The notes beneath the pieces were generated by a model. It worked only from the letters and a program-made list of their open reading frames with translations, was not told where the DNA came from and made no database searches. This document shows, piece by piece, positions 17,190 through 26,549 of a stretch of 64,000 bases of DNA. Within the stretch, counting starts at the first letter, position 1, and each line of letters starts with the position of its first letter. This stretch comes from Frigoribacterium faeni (GTDB lineage Bacteria > Actinomycetota > Actinomycetes > Actinomycetales > Microbacteriaceae): positions 42,526-106,525 of the forward strand of contig NZ_BJUV01000009.1 in assembly GCF_007988805.1 (NCBI RefSeq). Reading direction: 5' to 3'. The position numbers were made by a program, and so were the translations under genes.

Positions 17190-17983
17190 AGACCCGCCGT
17201 CCGGTCGCCGGCACGCTCGCCGTCGCCGGCTACGTCGTCATGATCGTCCCGATCCTCTTCGTGGTCGCCACCGCGTTCACCAGCGAGAGCACCCTGCGGT
17301 TCCCGCCCCGAGGGTTCTCGCTCCGCTGGTTCGAGGCCGCGCTCGGCTACGACCCGTTCCTCTCGGCGCTGCTGTCGAGCCTGCAGCTGGCCCTCGCCGC
17401 CACGGTGCTCGCCCTGGCGGTGGGCATCCCCGCCACGCTGGCCATCCACCGCGGCCGCCTCCCCGGCAAGGGTCTGGTCGAGGGGCTCTTCCTCTCGCCG
17501 CTGATCGTGCCCGAGCTGGTCGTCGGCCTCGCGCTGTACCAGCAGCTGGTAATCGGGTTCCGGCTCGACAACTTCCCCGTGCTGCTGATCGGCCACACCG
17601 TGCTGATGCTGCCGTACGCGGTCAGGGTGACCGGCGCCTCCCTGGCTCTCGCCGACCCGGCGCTCGAAGAGGCGGCCAGGGGCCTCGGCGCGTCACCGCT
17701 GCGGGCCTTCTTCACGGTGACCCTGCCCCTGCTGCGCCCCGGCATCTTCTCGGCCGCGCTGCTGAGCTTCGTCACCTCGTTCAACAACGTGCCCCTGTCG
17801 CTGCTGCTGCAGAGCCGCGACTTCCGCACCCTGCCCGTCACGATGCTCGACTACGTGCAGCAGAGCTACGACCCCATGGTCGCCGCGATGGCCACCCTCA
17901 TCCTCGCGGGCACCGTCGTCATCGCCGTCATCGCCGAACGCACCGTCGGCTTCGCCAAGATCTTCGGAGGCATCAACAGATGA
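17186..17983 (+). CDS. ABC transporter permease 2 (PotC-like)
   Basis: 265 aa from GTG overlapping the previous stop (GTGA). Six membrane segments, with the EAA loop ALEEAARGLGASPLRAFFTVTLPLLRPG. PotC-type partner of permease 1. The stop overlaps the ATPase ATG by 4 nt, so the three transporter genes are tightly coupled. Confidence 0.93.
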   Translation: MKTRRPVAGTLAVAGYVVMIVPILFVVATAFTSESTLRFPPRGFSLRWFEAALGYDPFLSALLSSLQLALAATVLALAVGIPATLAIHRGRLPGKGLVEGLFLSPLIVPELVVGLALYQQLVIGFRLDNFPVLLIGHTVLMLPYAVRVTGASLALADPALEEAARGLGASPLRAFFTVTLPLLRPGIFSAALLSFVTSFNNVPLSLLLQSRDFRTLPVTMLDYVQQSYDPMVAAMATLILAGTVVIAVIAERTVGFAKIFGGINR

Positions 17984-18990
17984 GCACCGCAGCAGAATTC
18001 GTCGCCGTGAGCCAGGTCTTCGGCGACTTCACCGCCGTCGACTCGATCGACCTCGCCATCGCCGAGGGCAAGCTCACCACGCTGCTCGGTCCGAGCGGCT
18101 GCGGGAAGACCACCAGCCTGCGCATGCTCGCCGGCTACGCGGCGCCGACCTCGGGCACGATCCGCATCGCCGGCGTCGACAGCACCCGCACCCCGCCCGA
18201 GAAGCGCGATCTCGGCATGGTGTTCCAGTCGTACGCGCTGTTCCCCCACCTGAGCGTCGCCGACAACGTCGGCTACGGCCTGAAGCTGCGCGGCGTCGAC
18301 ACCACCGAGCGCCGTCGCCGGGTGATGGAGACCCTCGATCTGGTCGGTCTCGCGCACCTCGCCGCCAGCAAGCCGAAGAAGCTCTCGGGCGGACAGCAGC
18401 AGCGCGTCGCCCTCGCCCGCGCGATCGCCATCCGGCCCAAGCTGCTGCTGCTCGACGAGCCCCTCTCGAACCTCGACGCCCGGCTGCGGGTGCAGATGCG
18501 CGCCGAGATCCGCCGCATCCAGGGCGAGACCGGGCTCACCGTCGTGCTCGTCACCCACGATCAGGACGAGGCGCTCGAGATGAGCGACGACATGGTGCTG
18601 ATGCGCGCCGGACGCATCATGCAGCAGGGCGCGCCCCAGCAGGTCTTCCCGAACCCGGCGAACCGCTTCGTGGCCGACTTCCTCGGCTACGAGAACTTCG
18701 TCACGGCCGCCGACGGCACCCTCCTCGCCGTCCGCCCCGAGCACCTCACGGCCACGGCCGACGTGACCCCGGGAGGCGCGGCGCACGACGGCCTGCAGCT
18801 CACGGGCCGCGTCACCGACGTCGCGTACCGCGGGGTCGACCTGCTCGTCACCGTCCAGGCCACCGACGCCAGCGGCGCCGACGTGCGGCTGCTGTCGGAC
18901 GTCCGCAGCACCGGCGCCGAGTCGGTCGCGATCGGCGACCGGGTGACCGTGAGCGCGCCCGCCGGGCGGCTCGTCGCCCTCGCCGACTGA
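17980..18990 (+). CDS. ABC transporter ATP-binding protein (PotA-like)
   Basis: 336 aa. Walker A GPSGCGKTT, Q-loop VFQSYALFPHLSV, signature LSGGQQQRVALARA, Walker B LLLLDEPLSNLDARL and switch His in VLVTHDQDEAL. A C-terminal TOBE-like domain (about residues 245-336) is typical of PotA/MalK-type ATPases. It energises uptake through the two preceding permeases. A GAGGCGCGG motif lies inside the gene at 18773-18781. Confidence 0.95.
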   Translation: MSTAAEFVAVSQVFGDFTAVDSIDLAIAEGKLTTLLGPSGCGKTTSLRMLAGYAAPTSGTIRIAGVDSTRTPPEKRDLGMVFQSYALFPHLSVADNVGYGLKLRGVDTTERRRRVMETLDLVGLAHLAASKPKKLSGGQQQRVALARAIAIRPKLLLLDEPLSNLDARLRVQMRAEIRRIQGETGLTVVLVTHDQDEALEMSDDMVLMRAGRIMQQGAPQQVFPNPANRFVADFLGYENFVTAADGTLLAVRPEHLTATADVTPGGAAHDGLQLTGRVTDVAYRGVDLLVTVQATDASGADVRLLSDVRSTGAESVAIGDRVTVSAPAGRLVALAD

Positions 18991-19087
18991 GCGCCCCCGG
19001 CTGCGGCCGACACCGCACCTCCTCCGTCTCCCCTCCCTCGTTCCACACCGCCCGGCCTCGACGAGGCCGCCCCGAAAGGACACGACC

Positions 19088-20155
19088 ATGACCACCACCA
19101 TCCGCACCCGCCTGGCGCTCGTCGCCGGGGTCGCCGTGACCACCCTCGTGCTGGCCGGCTGCTCGTCGAGCGGCGACGAGCCCGACGCGAACACGATCAC
19201 CGTGAGCACCTTCCCGTTCGGGGTCGAGGAGTTCCAGGAGGCGGTCATCGACCCGTTCACGGCCGAGACCGGCATCGAGGTCGTCGTCGACACCGGTTCG
19301 AACTCGGACCGCCTGTCGCAGCTGCAGCTCGCCGGCGGGGACCCCGAAGTCGACGTCATGCTGATCTCCGACTACTACGCCGCCCTCGGCCAGGAGGACG
19401 ACCTGTTCCAGCAGGTCGACGCCGCCGCCGTGCCCTCGCTGGAGGACATCGCCGACTTCGCCACGGAGGACGCCTACGTCGGACCGGCCTACAGCTACCA
19501 GCTGAACGGCACCATGTACTCGACGGACGAGCTCACGGCCGACGAGGCCGCGCAGTGGAGTCTCTACGGCGAGTCGAGCGTGGCGGGGAAGGTGGCCCTG
19601 CCCGACATCGCGGTGACCGCGGGCCAGCTGATGGTCTCGGGCGTGGCCGACGAGTACGGCGACGGGCCCTACGACATCGACGCCGCCCTCGAGCAGCTCG
19701 GCGAGTGGTCGCCGGGGGTGCTGCAGTTCTACAGCTCGTCGACCGAGGTGACCAACCTGCTGACCCAGGGCGAGATCGTCGCCGCCGACTCGCTCAGCGG
19801 ATTCGCGACCGACCTCGTCGCGTCGGGCGAGCCGATCGCCTGGACCGCCCCCGAGACCGGGCGCTACATGGCCACCAACCGGGCGATGATCCCCACGGGC
19901 GCGGCCAACGTCGACGGCGCGAACCGCTTCATCGACTACCTGCTGTCGGAGGAGGCTCAGACCGCGTCGGCCGAGATCGTCGGCGACCTGCCGGTGAACC
20001 CCTCGGCGACCGTCCCCGACACGATCGAGGCCGTCGTCGGCGACATCGCGGCCGACCCCGTGGCCGCGGGCTACGCCACGCTCGACCCAACCGAGCTCGT
20101 CCCGACGCGCTCGGAGTGGGTCGACCGCTTCGCCCGCGAGGTGACGTCGCGCTGA
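19088..20155 (+). CDS. Substrate-binding lipoprotein of ABC importer
   Basis: 355 aa. Signal peptide with lipobox LAGC (Cys25), then a PotD-like extracellular solute-binding domain (ITVSTFPFGVEEFQEAVIDPF, GGDPEVDVMLISDYY). It captures the substrate outside the membrane for the two permeases. AAGGA precedes the ATG. The stop overlaps the deaminase ATG by one base (TGATG), so the catabolic enzyme is made together with the binding protein. Confidence 0.94.
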   Translation: MTTTIRTRLALVAGVAVTTLVLAGCSSSGDEPDANTITVSTFPFGVEEFQEAVIDPFTAETGIEVVVDTGSNSDRLSQLQLAGGDPEVDVMLISDYYAALGQEDDLFQQVDAAAVPSLEDIADFATEDAYVGPAYSYQLNGTMYSTDELTADEAAQWSLYGESSVAGKVALPDIAVTAGQLMVSGVADEYGDGPYDIDAALEQLGEWSPGVLQFYSSSTEVTNLLTQGEIVAADSLSGFATDLVASGEPIAWTAPETGRYMATNRAMIPTGAANVDGANRFIDYLLSEEAQTASAEIVGDLPVNPSATVPDTIEAVVGDIAADPVAAGYATLDPTELVPTRSEWVDRFAREVTSR

Positions 20156-21273
20156 TGAGCACCCCCCTGCCCGGCGCCTACCTCGACCGCATGCCCAAGG
20201 TCGACCTGCACTGCCACCTGATCGGCACCGTCCGGGCGAGCACCTTCGCCGAGCTCGCCCGTCGGGAGGGCCTCGTGCTGCCCGACGAGCCCGAACGGAT
20301 CTTCGCCGACATCAACTCGCTGCCGCCCGACCCGGCGCTCTACCGCGACACGCGCATCCCCGTGCCCCAGGGACGCAGCGCCGACGAGCCCGACGTGTCG
20401 TACTCGCTGTTCCAGGCGTCGAACTGGGTCGTCGACGTGCTGCGCGACGCCGACGACCTCACCCGCATCGTCTACGAGGCCTTCGAGGACGCCCACCGCA
20501 CCAGCGCCACCCGGCACCTCGAGCTCTTCTTCGACGCCGTGCCGCCGCACCTCGCCTCCCTCGGCTACGCCGGATCGGTCGAGGCCTACGCCGAGGGCAT
20601 CCGGCTCGCGGAGCGCGACTTCGGCATGACCGGTCTGATGATCCAGGGCATCGACCGCAGCAGGAGCGGCGAGCACGCCCTCGAGCTGGTCCGCCAGGTG
20701 GTCGACAACCAGCACGAGTACGTCGCGGGAATCGGCCTCGACAACCTCGAGACCTCGGGCCCGCCCGAGCGGTTCGTCGACGCGTACCGGCTCGCGGGCG
20801 AGGCGGGGCTGGGGCGCACCGCCCACTCGTCCGAGCACTCCCCCACCGCCGTCAACACGATCACGTGCGTCGACCAGCTCGGCTGCGACCGGATCGATCA
20901 CGGGTACTACGTGCTCGAGGACGACGACGTCGTCGCGCGCATGCGCGACGAGCAGGTGACCTTCACGGTCGTCTCCACCACCTCGCGGCGCTCGTGGCGT
21001 CCGTGGCGACGCGCCTCGATCGAGGCCATGCTCGACGCCGGCCTGCGCGTCGTCCCCGCCTCGGACGACCCGGGGATGTTCCCCACCACGCTGGCCGACG
21101 AGTACCGCATCGTCCACGAGCAGATCGGCGCGAGCCCGGAGCAGGTGCGCGCCATGGCCTACGCGGGCGTCGACGCCTGCTGGCTGCCGGGGGACGAGAA
21201 GGAGGCGCTCCGGGCGCGGTTCGACCGCGAGCTGGCCGCGCTCGACCACGAGTTCGGCGTCTCCGGCCGCTGA
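20155..21273 (+). CDS. Adenosine deaminase-family protein, divergent
   Basis: 372 aa amidohydrolase-fold protein. Metal motif VDLHCH (H19, H21) and the final SDDPGMF are clear. The central motifs differ from classical adenosine deaminase: TAHSSEHSP replaces HAGE (the catalytic Glu is kept), RIDHGYYVLED replaces the RIGHG region, and VSTTSRRSW stands where CPxSN is expected. Coupling to a PotABCD-like importer suggests it deaminates the imported compound, possibly a nucleoside or other aminopurine-like ligand; the real substrate is open. Confidence 0.82.
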   Translation: MSTPLPGAYLDRMPKVDLHCHLIGTVRASTFAELARREGLVLPDEPERIFADINSLPPDPALYRDTRIPVPQGRSADEPDVSYSLFQASNWVVDVLRDADDLTRIVYEAFEDAHRTSATRHLELFFDAVPPHLASLGYAGSVEAYAEGIRLAERDFGMTGLMIQGIDRSRSGEHALELVRQVVDNQHEYVAGIGLDNLETSGPPERFVDAYRLAGEAGLGRTAHSSEHSPTAVNTITCVDQLGCDRIDHGYYVLEDDDVVARMRDEQVTFTVVSTTSRRSWRPWRRASIEAMLDAGLRVVPASDDPGMFPTTLADEYRIVHEQIGASPEQVRAMAYAGVDACWLPGDEKEALRARFDRELAALDHEFGVSGR

Positions 21274-21332
21274 CCTGCGGCCGGCCGCCCGTGGCGGACC
21301 GGCGACGAGCGGACAGCCCTCCCGGGGAGGCG

Positions 21333-23657
21333 CTAGCCGACCACCGAGAGGCGTTGCGTCGGGCGGGTCATCGCCACGTAGAGACTGGCGTTGCCCCGCT
21401 CGGACGACTCCCGCACGCCGTCGGGGTCGACCAGGACGACGGCGTCGAACTCGAGGCCCTTCGACGTCGCCGGGCTCAGGACGGAGATCGGCTTGGTGAG
21501 CGACGCCGTGCCGGGCGCGACCTGCCCCGGGAACACCGGGGACAGCGCCTCGACGAGCGGCGCGACGAGCCCCTGGGGCGCGATGACGGCCAGCGTGCCC
21601 TCGGCGTCGACCGCCCGATCGGCGACGACCGCCTCGACGGCCGTGGCGACGAGGGCGTCGCGAGGCGCGCCTCCTCGGGAGGCGTCCGACCCCGCGGCCC
21701 CGGCGTCGACGGGGACCTCCCGGACGGGCCACTCGCTCGAGCGGACCGAGCGGCTCGGCGTGATCCGCAGACCCGAGGCGACGGCGATGCGCTCGGCGTA
21801 CTCGACGATCTGCGTCGGCGTCCGGTAGTTCACGGTGAGCTCCTCGAGGGTCCAGGGCGCGGAGGTGGGCGCCTCCGACCCGCGACGACGACGGCCGAGC
21901 AGGCTCTGCAGGGCGCGGTCCCACGACGACGCCGACGCCGGGCTCGAGGCCTGGGCGATGTCGCCCACGACGGTGAAGGAGCGCAGCGGGCAGCGACGCG
22001 AGAGCAGGCGCCACTGCATCGGCGAGAGCTCCTGCGCCTCATCGACCACGACGTGGCCGAACGCCCAGGTGCGGTCGCCCGCCGCCCGTTCGGCGGTGGT
22101 CATCGAGGCGGCGCGCTCGGCGAAGCCGCCGGCGATCTGCTCGGCCGAGACCATGCCCTCGACGCCCATGTTCTCGATGGCGCGCTCGGCGTTCTCGATG
22201 TCGCGCTTGCGCTGCTGCTTGCGGGCCAGCTTGTCGGGATCCACCCCGGCCTGGAACTCGCCGAGCAGCTCGGCCGCCTCGTCGAGCAGGGGCACGTCGG
22301 AGATCGTGAACTCCGACCCCCGGGCCCGCAGCAGCAGGGCCCGCTGCTCGGGGGTCCACCGCGGCGTGAGCGAGGCCAGCCAGTTCGGCCGGGCGTAGAG
22401 GTCCTCGACGAGCTTCTCGGCCGAGAGGGGGATCCACGCCGTGTTGAGCAGCACGCGGACGTCGTACGACTGCCGGATGTCCTCGCGGAGGACGGCCTCG
22501 TCGGACTCGTCGACCGTGGTGCCGTGCTCGCGCATCTGGGCGACCAGCAGACGGGTCAGGGCGGACAGCGCCGCCTTGTTGAAGGTGACGCGCCCCTCGT
22601 TGTGCGGCTTGCCGCGTTCCTGCGCCCGACGCATCGCATCGCCGACCAGGTCGGGCTGCACGACGAGACGCTCGCCGTTGATGTCAATCGTCGTCGCCTC
22701 GGTGGGCCGGATCTGCCGGGAGCGGACGGCGCGACGGATGAGGTCCGCCATCTCGGCTCGGCCCTTGATCGCGGCCGTCTCGGGGGCGTCGTCGATCTGC
22801 GACTCGACGCCCGGGTAGAGACCGCCGAGGCTCGAGAGGACGACGCCGCTCTCGCCGAGGGAGGGCAGCACCTGCTCGATGTACCGCAGGAACGACCGGG
22901 AGGGGCCCACGACCAGCACGCCGGAGCCGCGGAGCCGTTCGCGGTGCGAGTACAGCAGGTAGGCGGCACGGTGCAGGGCGACCGCCGTCTTGCCGGTGCC
23001 CGGACCGCCCTGCACGACGAGCACGCCGTCGAGGGGCGCGCGGATGATGCGGTCCTGCTCGGCCTGGATGGTGGCGACGATGTCGGTCATCCGACCGGTC
23101 CGCTGGGCCGTGAGGGCGGCCATCAGGGCCCCTTCGCCCTGGAGCTGGACGTCGTCGCGGTCGAGCAGGTCGGGGTCGAAGACCTCGTCTTCAAGACGGG
23201 TCACCGAGCGGCCGTCGAGCGTCAGATGGCGACGGGCGCGCACCCCCTGCGGCGTGGCCGCGGTGGCCTGGTAGAACGCGGCGGCGCCCGGGACGCGCCA
23301 GTCGAGCAGGATCGGGTGGTGGGCCCGATCGCGGAGGCCGATGCGCCCGATGTAGCGGTAGCGACCGCCCTCGCCCGAGACGGCGGGGCTCTCGGGATCG
23401 CCGCTCTGGCCCAGCGTGTCGGGCTGCTCGAGCTCGAGCCGGCCGAAGGCGAGGCGCTCGTCGACGGCGCCGAGCTGGGCGATGGTGTCCTCGTAGAGAC
23501 GGGCGTACGCGTCGCGCTCGCTCCGGCTCTGGTGGTTGCCGCCGACGGACTCGCGACGGACGCCCTCCAGGCGGACGCGGGCGTCGGCCTTCAGCTCGTC
23601 CAGTCGGGTGTAGAGGGTGCCCACGTAGGCGCGTTCGCGGTCCAGCTCGGAAGACAA
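21333..23657 (-). CDS. RNA polymerase recycling helicase (HelR/HelD-like)
   Basis: 774 aa. UvrD/Rep-type superfamily 1 ATPase with Walker A GGPGTGKTA, VVDEAQELSPMQW (motif II) and VAMTRPTQRL at the end. The N-terminal coiled-coil (about residues 1-60) is the HelD arm that enters the RNA polymerase secondary channel. Family members free stalled polymerase and in some actinobacteria protect against rifamycins. The frame opens with TTG 23657 since a stop lies two codons upstream; TAGACT (23692-23697, minus strand) is a likely -10. I see no rifamycin-associated palindrome upstream. Confidence 0.88.
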   Translation of the reverse strand: MSSELDRERAYVGTLYTRLDELKADARVRLEGVRRESVGGNHQSRSERDAYARLYEDTIAQLGAVDERLAFGRLELEQPDTLGQSGDPESPAVSGEGGRYRYIGRIGLRDRAHHPILLDWRVPGAAAFYQATAATPQGVRARRHLTLDGRSVTRLEDEVFDPDLLDRDDVQLQGEGALMAALTAQRTGRMTDIVATIQAEQDRIIRAPLDGVLVVQGGPGTGKTAVALHRAAYLLYSHRERLRGSGVLVVGPSRSFLRYIEQVLPSLGESGVVLSSLGGLYPGVESQIDDAPETAAIKGRAEMADLIRRAVRSRQIRPTEATTIDINGERLVVQPDLVGDAMRRAQERGKPHNEGRVTFNKAALSALTRLLVAQMREHGTTVDESDEAVLREDIRQSYDVRVLLNTAWIPLSAEKLVEDLYARPNWLASLTPRWTPEQRALLLRARGSEFTISDVPLLDEAAELLGEFQAGVDPDKLARKQQRKRDIENAERAIENMGVEGMVSAEQIAGGFAERAASMTTAERAAGDRTWAFGHVVVDEAQELSPMQWRLLSRRCPLRSFTVVGDIAQASSPASASSWDRALQSLLGRRRRGSEAPTSAPWTLEELTVNYRTPTQIVEYAERIAVASGLRITPSRSVRSSEWPVREVPVDAGAAGSDASRGGAPRDALVATAVEAVVADRAVDAEGTLAVIAPQGLVAPLVEALSPVFPGQVAPGTASLTKPISVLSPATSKGLEFDAVVLVDPDGVRESSERGNASLYVAMTRPTQRLSVVG

Positions 23658-23713
23658 CAGTCACTCAACCCTTCGGGAAAGTCGGCGTGTCAGTCTACCC
23701 GTCGCCGACAGGC

Positions 23714-23747
23714 CGAACGCCCCTCGCCGTGTGGCCAGGGGCGTTCG
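23714..23747 (-). terminator. Terminator after aldo/keto reductase gene
   Basis: CGAACGCCCCT (23714-23724) and AGGGGCGTTCG (23737-23747) form a perfect 11-bp stem with a 12-nt loop, downstream of the minus-strand gene ending at 23771. Confidence 0.8.
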
Positions 23748-23770
23748 AGTGCGGTGCTCGGGCGCGTCGC

Positions 23771-24601
23771 TCAGAATTCCTCGTGGGTCTCGGGGTCGCC
23801 GTCCCAGAGTCGTCCGCGTTCGAGGCCGCTGATGGCCGCGACCTCGCTCCCGCTCAACTCGAAGTCGAAGACGTCGAGGTTCTCGCGCTGTCGACCGGGA
23901 TCCGCCGACTTGGGCACCGGCACGGCGCCGAGCTGGACGTGCCAGCGGAGCACGATCTGCGTCGGCGTCCTGCCGTGCGCGGAGGCGATCTCGGTGATGA
24001 CGGGCTCGGTGAGGAGCTCGCTCTGCTTCGCCAGAGGGCTCCAGCTCTCGGTGACGATGCCCATCCGCTCGTGGACGGCGCGGAGCGCCGCCTGCGGGAA
24101 GTACGGATGCAGCTCGATCTGGTTGACCGCCGGCACGACGCCGGTCTCGTCCGAGAGACGCTGCAGGTGCGCCTCGGTGAAGTTCGAGACTCCGATGGAA
24201 CGGACGAGACCGTCCTCCTGCAGCTTCACGAAGGCGCGGAACGAGTCGACGAACTTATCGAGGCGCGGCAGCGGCCAGTGGATGAGATAGAGGTCGACGT
24301 AGTCGAGGCCGAGCGTCGTGCGGCTCTCCTCGAAGCTGGCGAGGGTCTCCTCGTAGCCGTGGTGGCGGCCGGGCAGCTTCGTGGTGATGACGAGCTCGTC
24401 GCGGGGGACGTCCACCCGACGGACGGCCTCGGCCACGGCGTCCTCGTTGCCGTAGTTGAGAGCCGTGTCGAGCAGGCGGTAGCCGGACTCGACGGCGACC
24501 GCGATCTGCTCGGCGCCCTCGGCGCCGTTCATGCCGTAGGTGCCGAGGCCCAGGCTCGGGAGGGTGCGGCCGTCGTTGAGCCCGATCGAGGGGGCCGTCA
24601 T
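23771..24601 (-). CDS. Aldo/keto reductase (2,5-diketo-gluconate reductase type)
   Basis: 276 aa NADPH-dependent AKR. Tetrad: Asp and Tyr in LLDTALNYGNED, Lys in VITTKLPG, His in LYLIHWPLP. The GVSNF and VPVPKSADPGRQRENLDVFDF segments are AKR5-like. The ATG overlaps the FKBP stop by one base (TGATG), so the two genes are coupled. The natural substrate cannot be deduced. Confidence 0.94.
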   Translation of the reverse strand: MTAPSIGLNDGRTLPSLGLGTYGMNGAEGAEQIAVAVESGYRLLDTALNYGNEDAVAEAVRRVDVPRDELVITTKLPGRHHGYEETLASFEESRTTLGLDYVDLYLIHWPLPRLDKFVDSFRAFVKLQEDGLVRSIGVSNFTEAHLQRLSDETGVVPAVNQIELHPYFPQAALRAVHERMGIVTESWSPLAKQSELLTEPVITEIASAHGRTPTQIVLRWHVQLGAVPVPKSADPGRQRENLDVFDFELSGSEVAAISGLERGRLWDGDPETHEEF

Positions 24602-24975
24602 CAGCTCACGCCGAGGAGGTCGATGACGAAGATGAGGGTCTTCCCCGAGAGGGGGTGGCCGCCGCCGGCCGGACCGTAGGCCAGGTGCGGGGGCAGGACG
24701 AGCTTCCGGCGTCCGCCGACCTTCATGCCCGGGATGCCCTCCTGCCAGCCGCGCACGAGGGCGGCGAGGGGGAAGTTGATGGGTTCGCCGCGGCTCCACG
24801 AGGCGTCGAACTCCTCGCCGGAGTCGTACTCGACGCCGAGGTAGTGCACGTTGACGGTGGAACCGGCCTGGGCTTCGGCGCCATCGCCGACGGTGATGTC
24901 GGTGATCTGCAGCTCGCTGGGGGCCGGGCCCTCGGGGGCGTCGATCTCGGGCTTGATGCTGGGGTCGTGAGTCAT
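24601..24975 (-). CDS. FKBP-type peptidyl-prolyl isomerase
   Basis: 124 aa, single FKBP domain. Visible are VHYLGVEYDSGEEFDASW, FPLAALVRGWQEGIPGMKVGG, and LVLPPHLAYGPAGG, the usual active-site pocket residues. No signal peptide, so cytoplasmic proline isomerase and folding helper. ATG 24975 gives the standard MTHDPSIKPEID start; the upstream extension is unlike the family. Confidence 0.95.
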   Translation of the reverse strand: MTHDPSIKPEIDAPEGPAPSELQITDITVGDGAEAQAGSTVNVHYLGVEYDSGEEFDASWSRGEPINFPLAALVRGWQEGIPGMKVGGRRKLVLPPHLAYGPAGGGHPLSGKTLIFVIDLLGVS

Positions 24976-25145
24976 ACCGACCATCCAACCACCGACCGAC
25001 GACGCCGCGACCCGCGGGACCGTCGGACGACCGTCCCGACCGACGGGACGGCGATGGCGGGTCGACCGCTCGTGTCCTCCCTGCGAGGCTCGAGTGGTCG
25101 ACCCACCGTCCGTTCCCACCGAGATGCGCTCATCGATGCGAACGA

Positions 25146-26513
25146 ATGGACGATACCTCCGTCGTCGGGCCGCGCAAAATCGACGAAGATGGAGCCTTGT
25201 CCACTCCGACCCGTCCCCCGCGCCGACCGCTCGTCGTCGACCTCTCGCCCCTCCGCGCGAGCCCCGCCTTCGCCCGCCTCTTCGTCGGCAACACGGTCAG
25301 CGGCATCGGCACACAGCTGACCGTCGTCGCCGTCGGGCTCGAGGTCTACGACATCACCGGCTCGACCTTCGCCGTCGCCCTCGTCGGAGCGTTCTCGCTC
25401 CTGCCCATGATCGTCGCGGGTCTCTACGGCGGCATGCTCGCCGACGCCTTCGACCGGCGCAAGGTCGCGCTGGTGGCGGCGGTCTTCGCCTGGCTGTCGA
25501 CCGCCGCCATCGCGCTCCACGCCTGGCTCGGCATCCGCGAGGTGGCCCTGCTGAACGTGCTGGCCTGCGTCAACGCCGTCGCCGGCACGATGATCTCGAC
25601 CTCCCGGGCGGCGATCGTGCCACGTCTGCTCCCGCTGCGCCTCCTGCCGGCCGCCTCGGCCCTGAGCGGCATCGGCACCGGCCTCATGCTCACCGTCGGC
25701 CCCGCGCTCGCGGGGGTGCTCGTGGCCGGCGTGGGATTCCCCGTGACGTACACGGTCGACGTCGTGCTGTTCTCCTTCGCCTTCGTCGGCATCCTCACGC
25801 TGCCGCCCATCCGCCCCGAGGGCGCGACCCAGCGCCCCGGTCTGTCGTCGCTGGTCGAGGGCATGCGGTTCCTCCGGCGGTCGCCGAACATCCGGACCAC
25901 GTTCGTGGTCGACCTGATCGCCATGACGTTCGGGCAGCCGAGGGTGCTGTATCCGGTCGTCGGGGCGATGGTGATCGGAGGAGGCGCGGTGACGGTCGGA
26001 GCCCTCACCGCCTCCTACGCCATCGGGTCGCTGCTCAGCAGCGTGTTCTCCGGGCGACTCGGCCAGGTGCGGCTGCAGGGACGGGCCGTCAACCGCGCGA
26101 TCACGGTCTACGGCGCGTTCGTGCTCGCGTTCGGCGTCGTGCTCGCCCTCACCCCGGCGCGCCAGGGCGGGGGCCTGCTCGACGGGCTCGAGAGCGCGCA
26201 GCCGGTCGCCCTCGCGGCCGCCGCGCTGGCCCTGGCCGGCGCCGGGGCCGCCGACAACGTCAGCTCGATCTTCCGGTCGACCATCCTGCAGGCCGCGGCC
26301 CCCGACGCGATGCGCGGGCGACTGCAGGGCATCTTCATCGTCGTGGTCACCGGCGGACCGCGGCTCGGCGACCTGTTCGTCGGGATCGTGGTCGCGCTCG
26401 GCGTGATGTGGCCGCCCCTGCTCGGCGGTGCGCTGGTCGTGGTGCTGATCGGCGTCGTGGCCCGTCTGACCCCGTCGTTCCGGCGCTACGACGCGGAGGC
26501 GCCGACGCCCTGA
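25146..26513 (+). CDS. MFS transporter (EntS-like)
   Basis: 455 aa with 12 predicted membrane segments and the MFS loop LYGGMLADAFDRRKVAL between TM2 and TM3. Most similar in style to enterobactin/macrolide exporters of the EntS/MefA group. The exported compound is unknown, and no siderophore genes adjoin it. ATG 25146 gives a 40-residue polar head; GTG/other starts within it are possible. A GAGGCGCGG motif lies in the gene at 25981-25989. Confidence 0.9.
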   Translation: MDDTSVVGPRKIDEDGALSTPTRPPRRPLVVDLSPLRASPAFARLFVGNTVSGIGTQLTVVAVGLEVYDITGSTFAVALVGAFSLLPMIVAGLYGGMLADAFDRRKVALVAAVFAWLSTAAIALHAWLGIREVALLNVLACVNAVAGTMISTSRAAIVPRLLPLRLLPAASALSGIGTGLMLTVGPALAGVLVAGVGFPVTYTVDVVLFSFAFVGILTLPPIRPEGATQRPGLSSLVEGMRFLRRSPNIRTTFVVDLIAMTFGQPRVLYPVVGAMVIGGGAVTVGALTASYAIGSLLSSVFSGRLGQVRLQGRAVNRAITVYGAFVLAFGVVLALTPARQGGGLLDGLESAQPVALAAAALALAGAGAADNVSSIFRSTILQAAAPDAMRGRLQGIFIVVVTGGPRLGDLFVGIVVALGVMWPPLLGGALVVVLIGVVARLTPSFRRYDAEAPTP

Positions 26514-26549
26514 GAGCCGGGGAGGCACGGGTCCGGTCGGGGTCGCGGC

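Noticed and set aside
20865..24290. Plus-strand open frame of 1141 codons
   Set aside because: Overlaps the deaminase in another frame and is antisense to HelR and an aldo/keto reductase; no recognisable protein.
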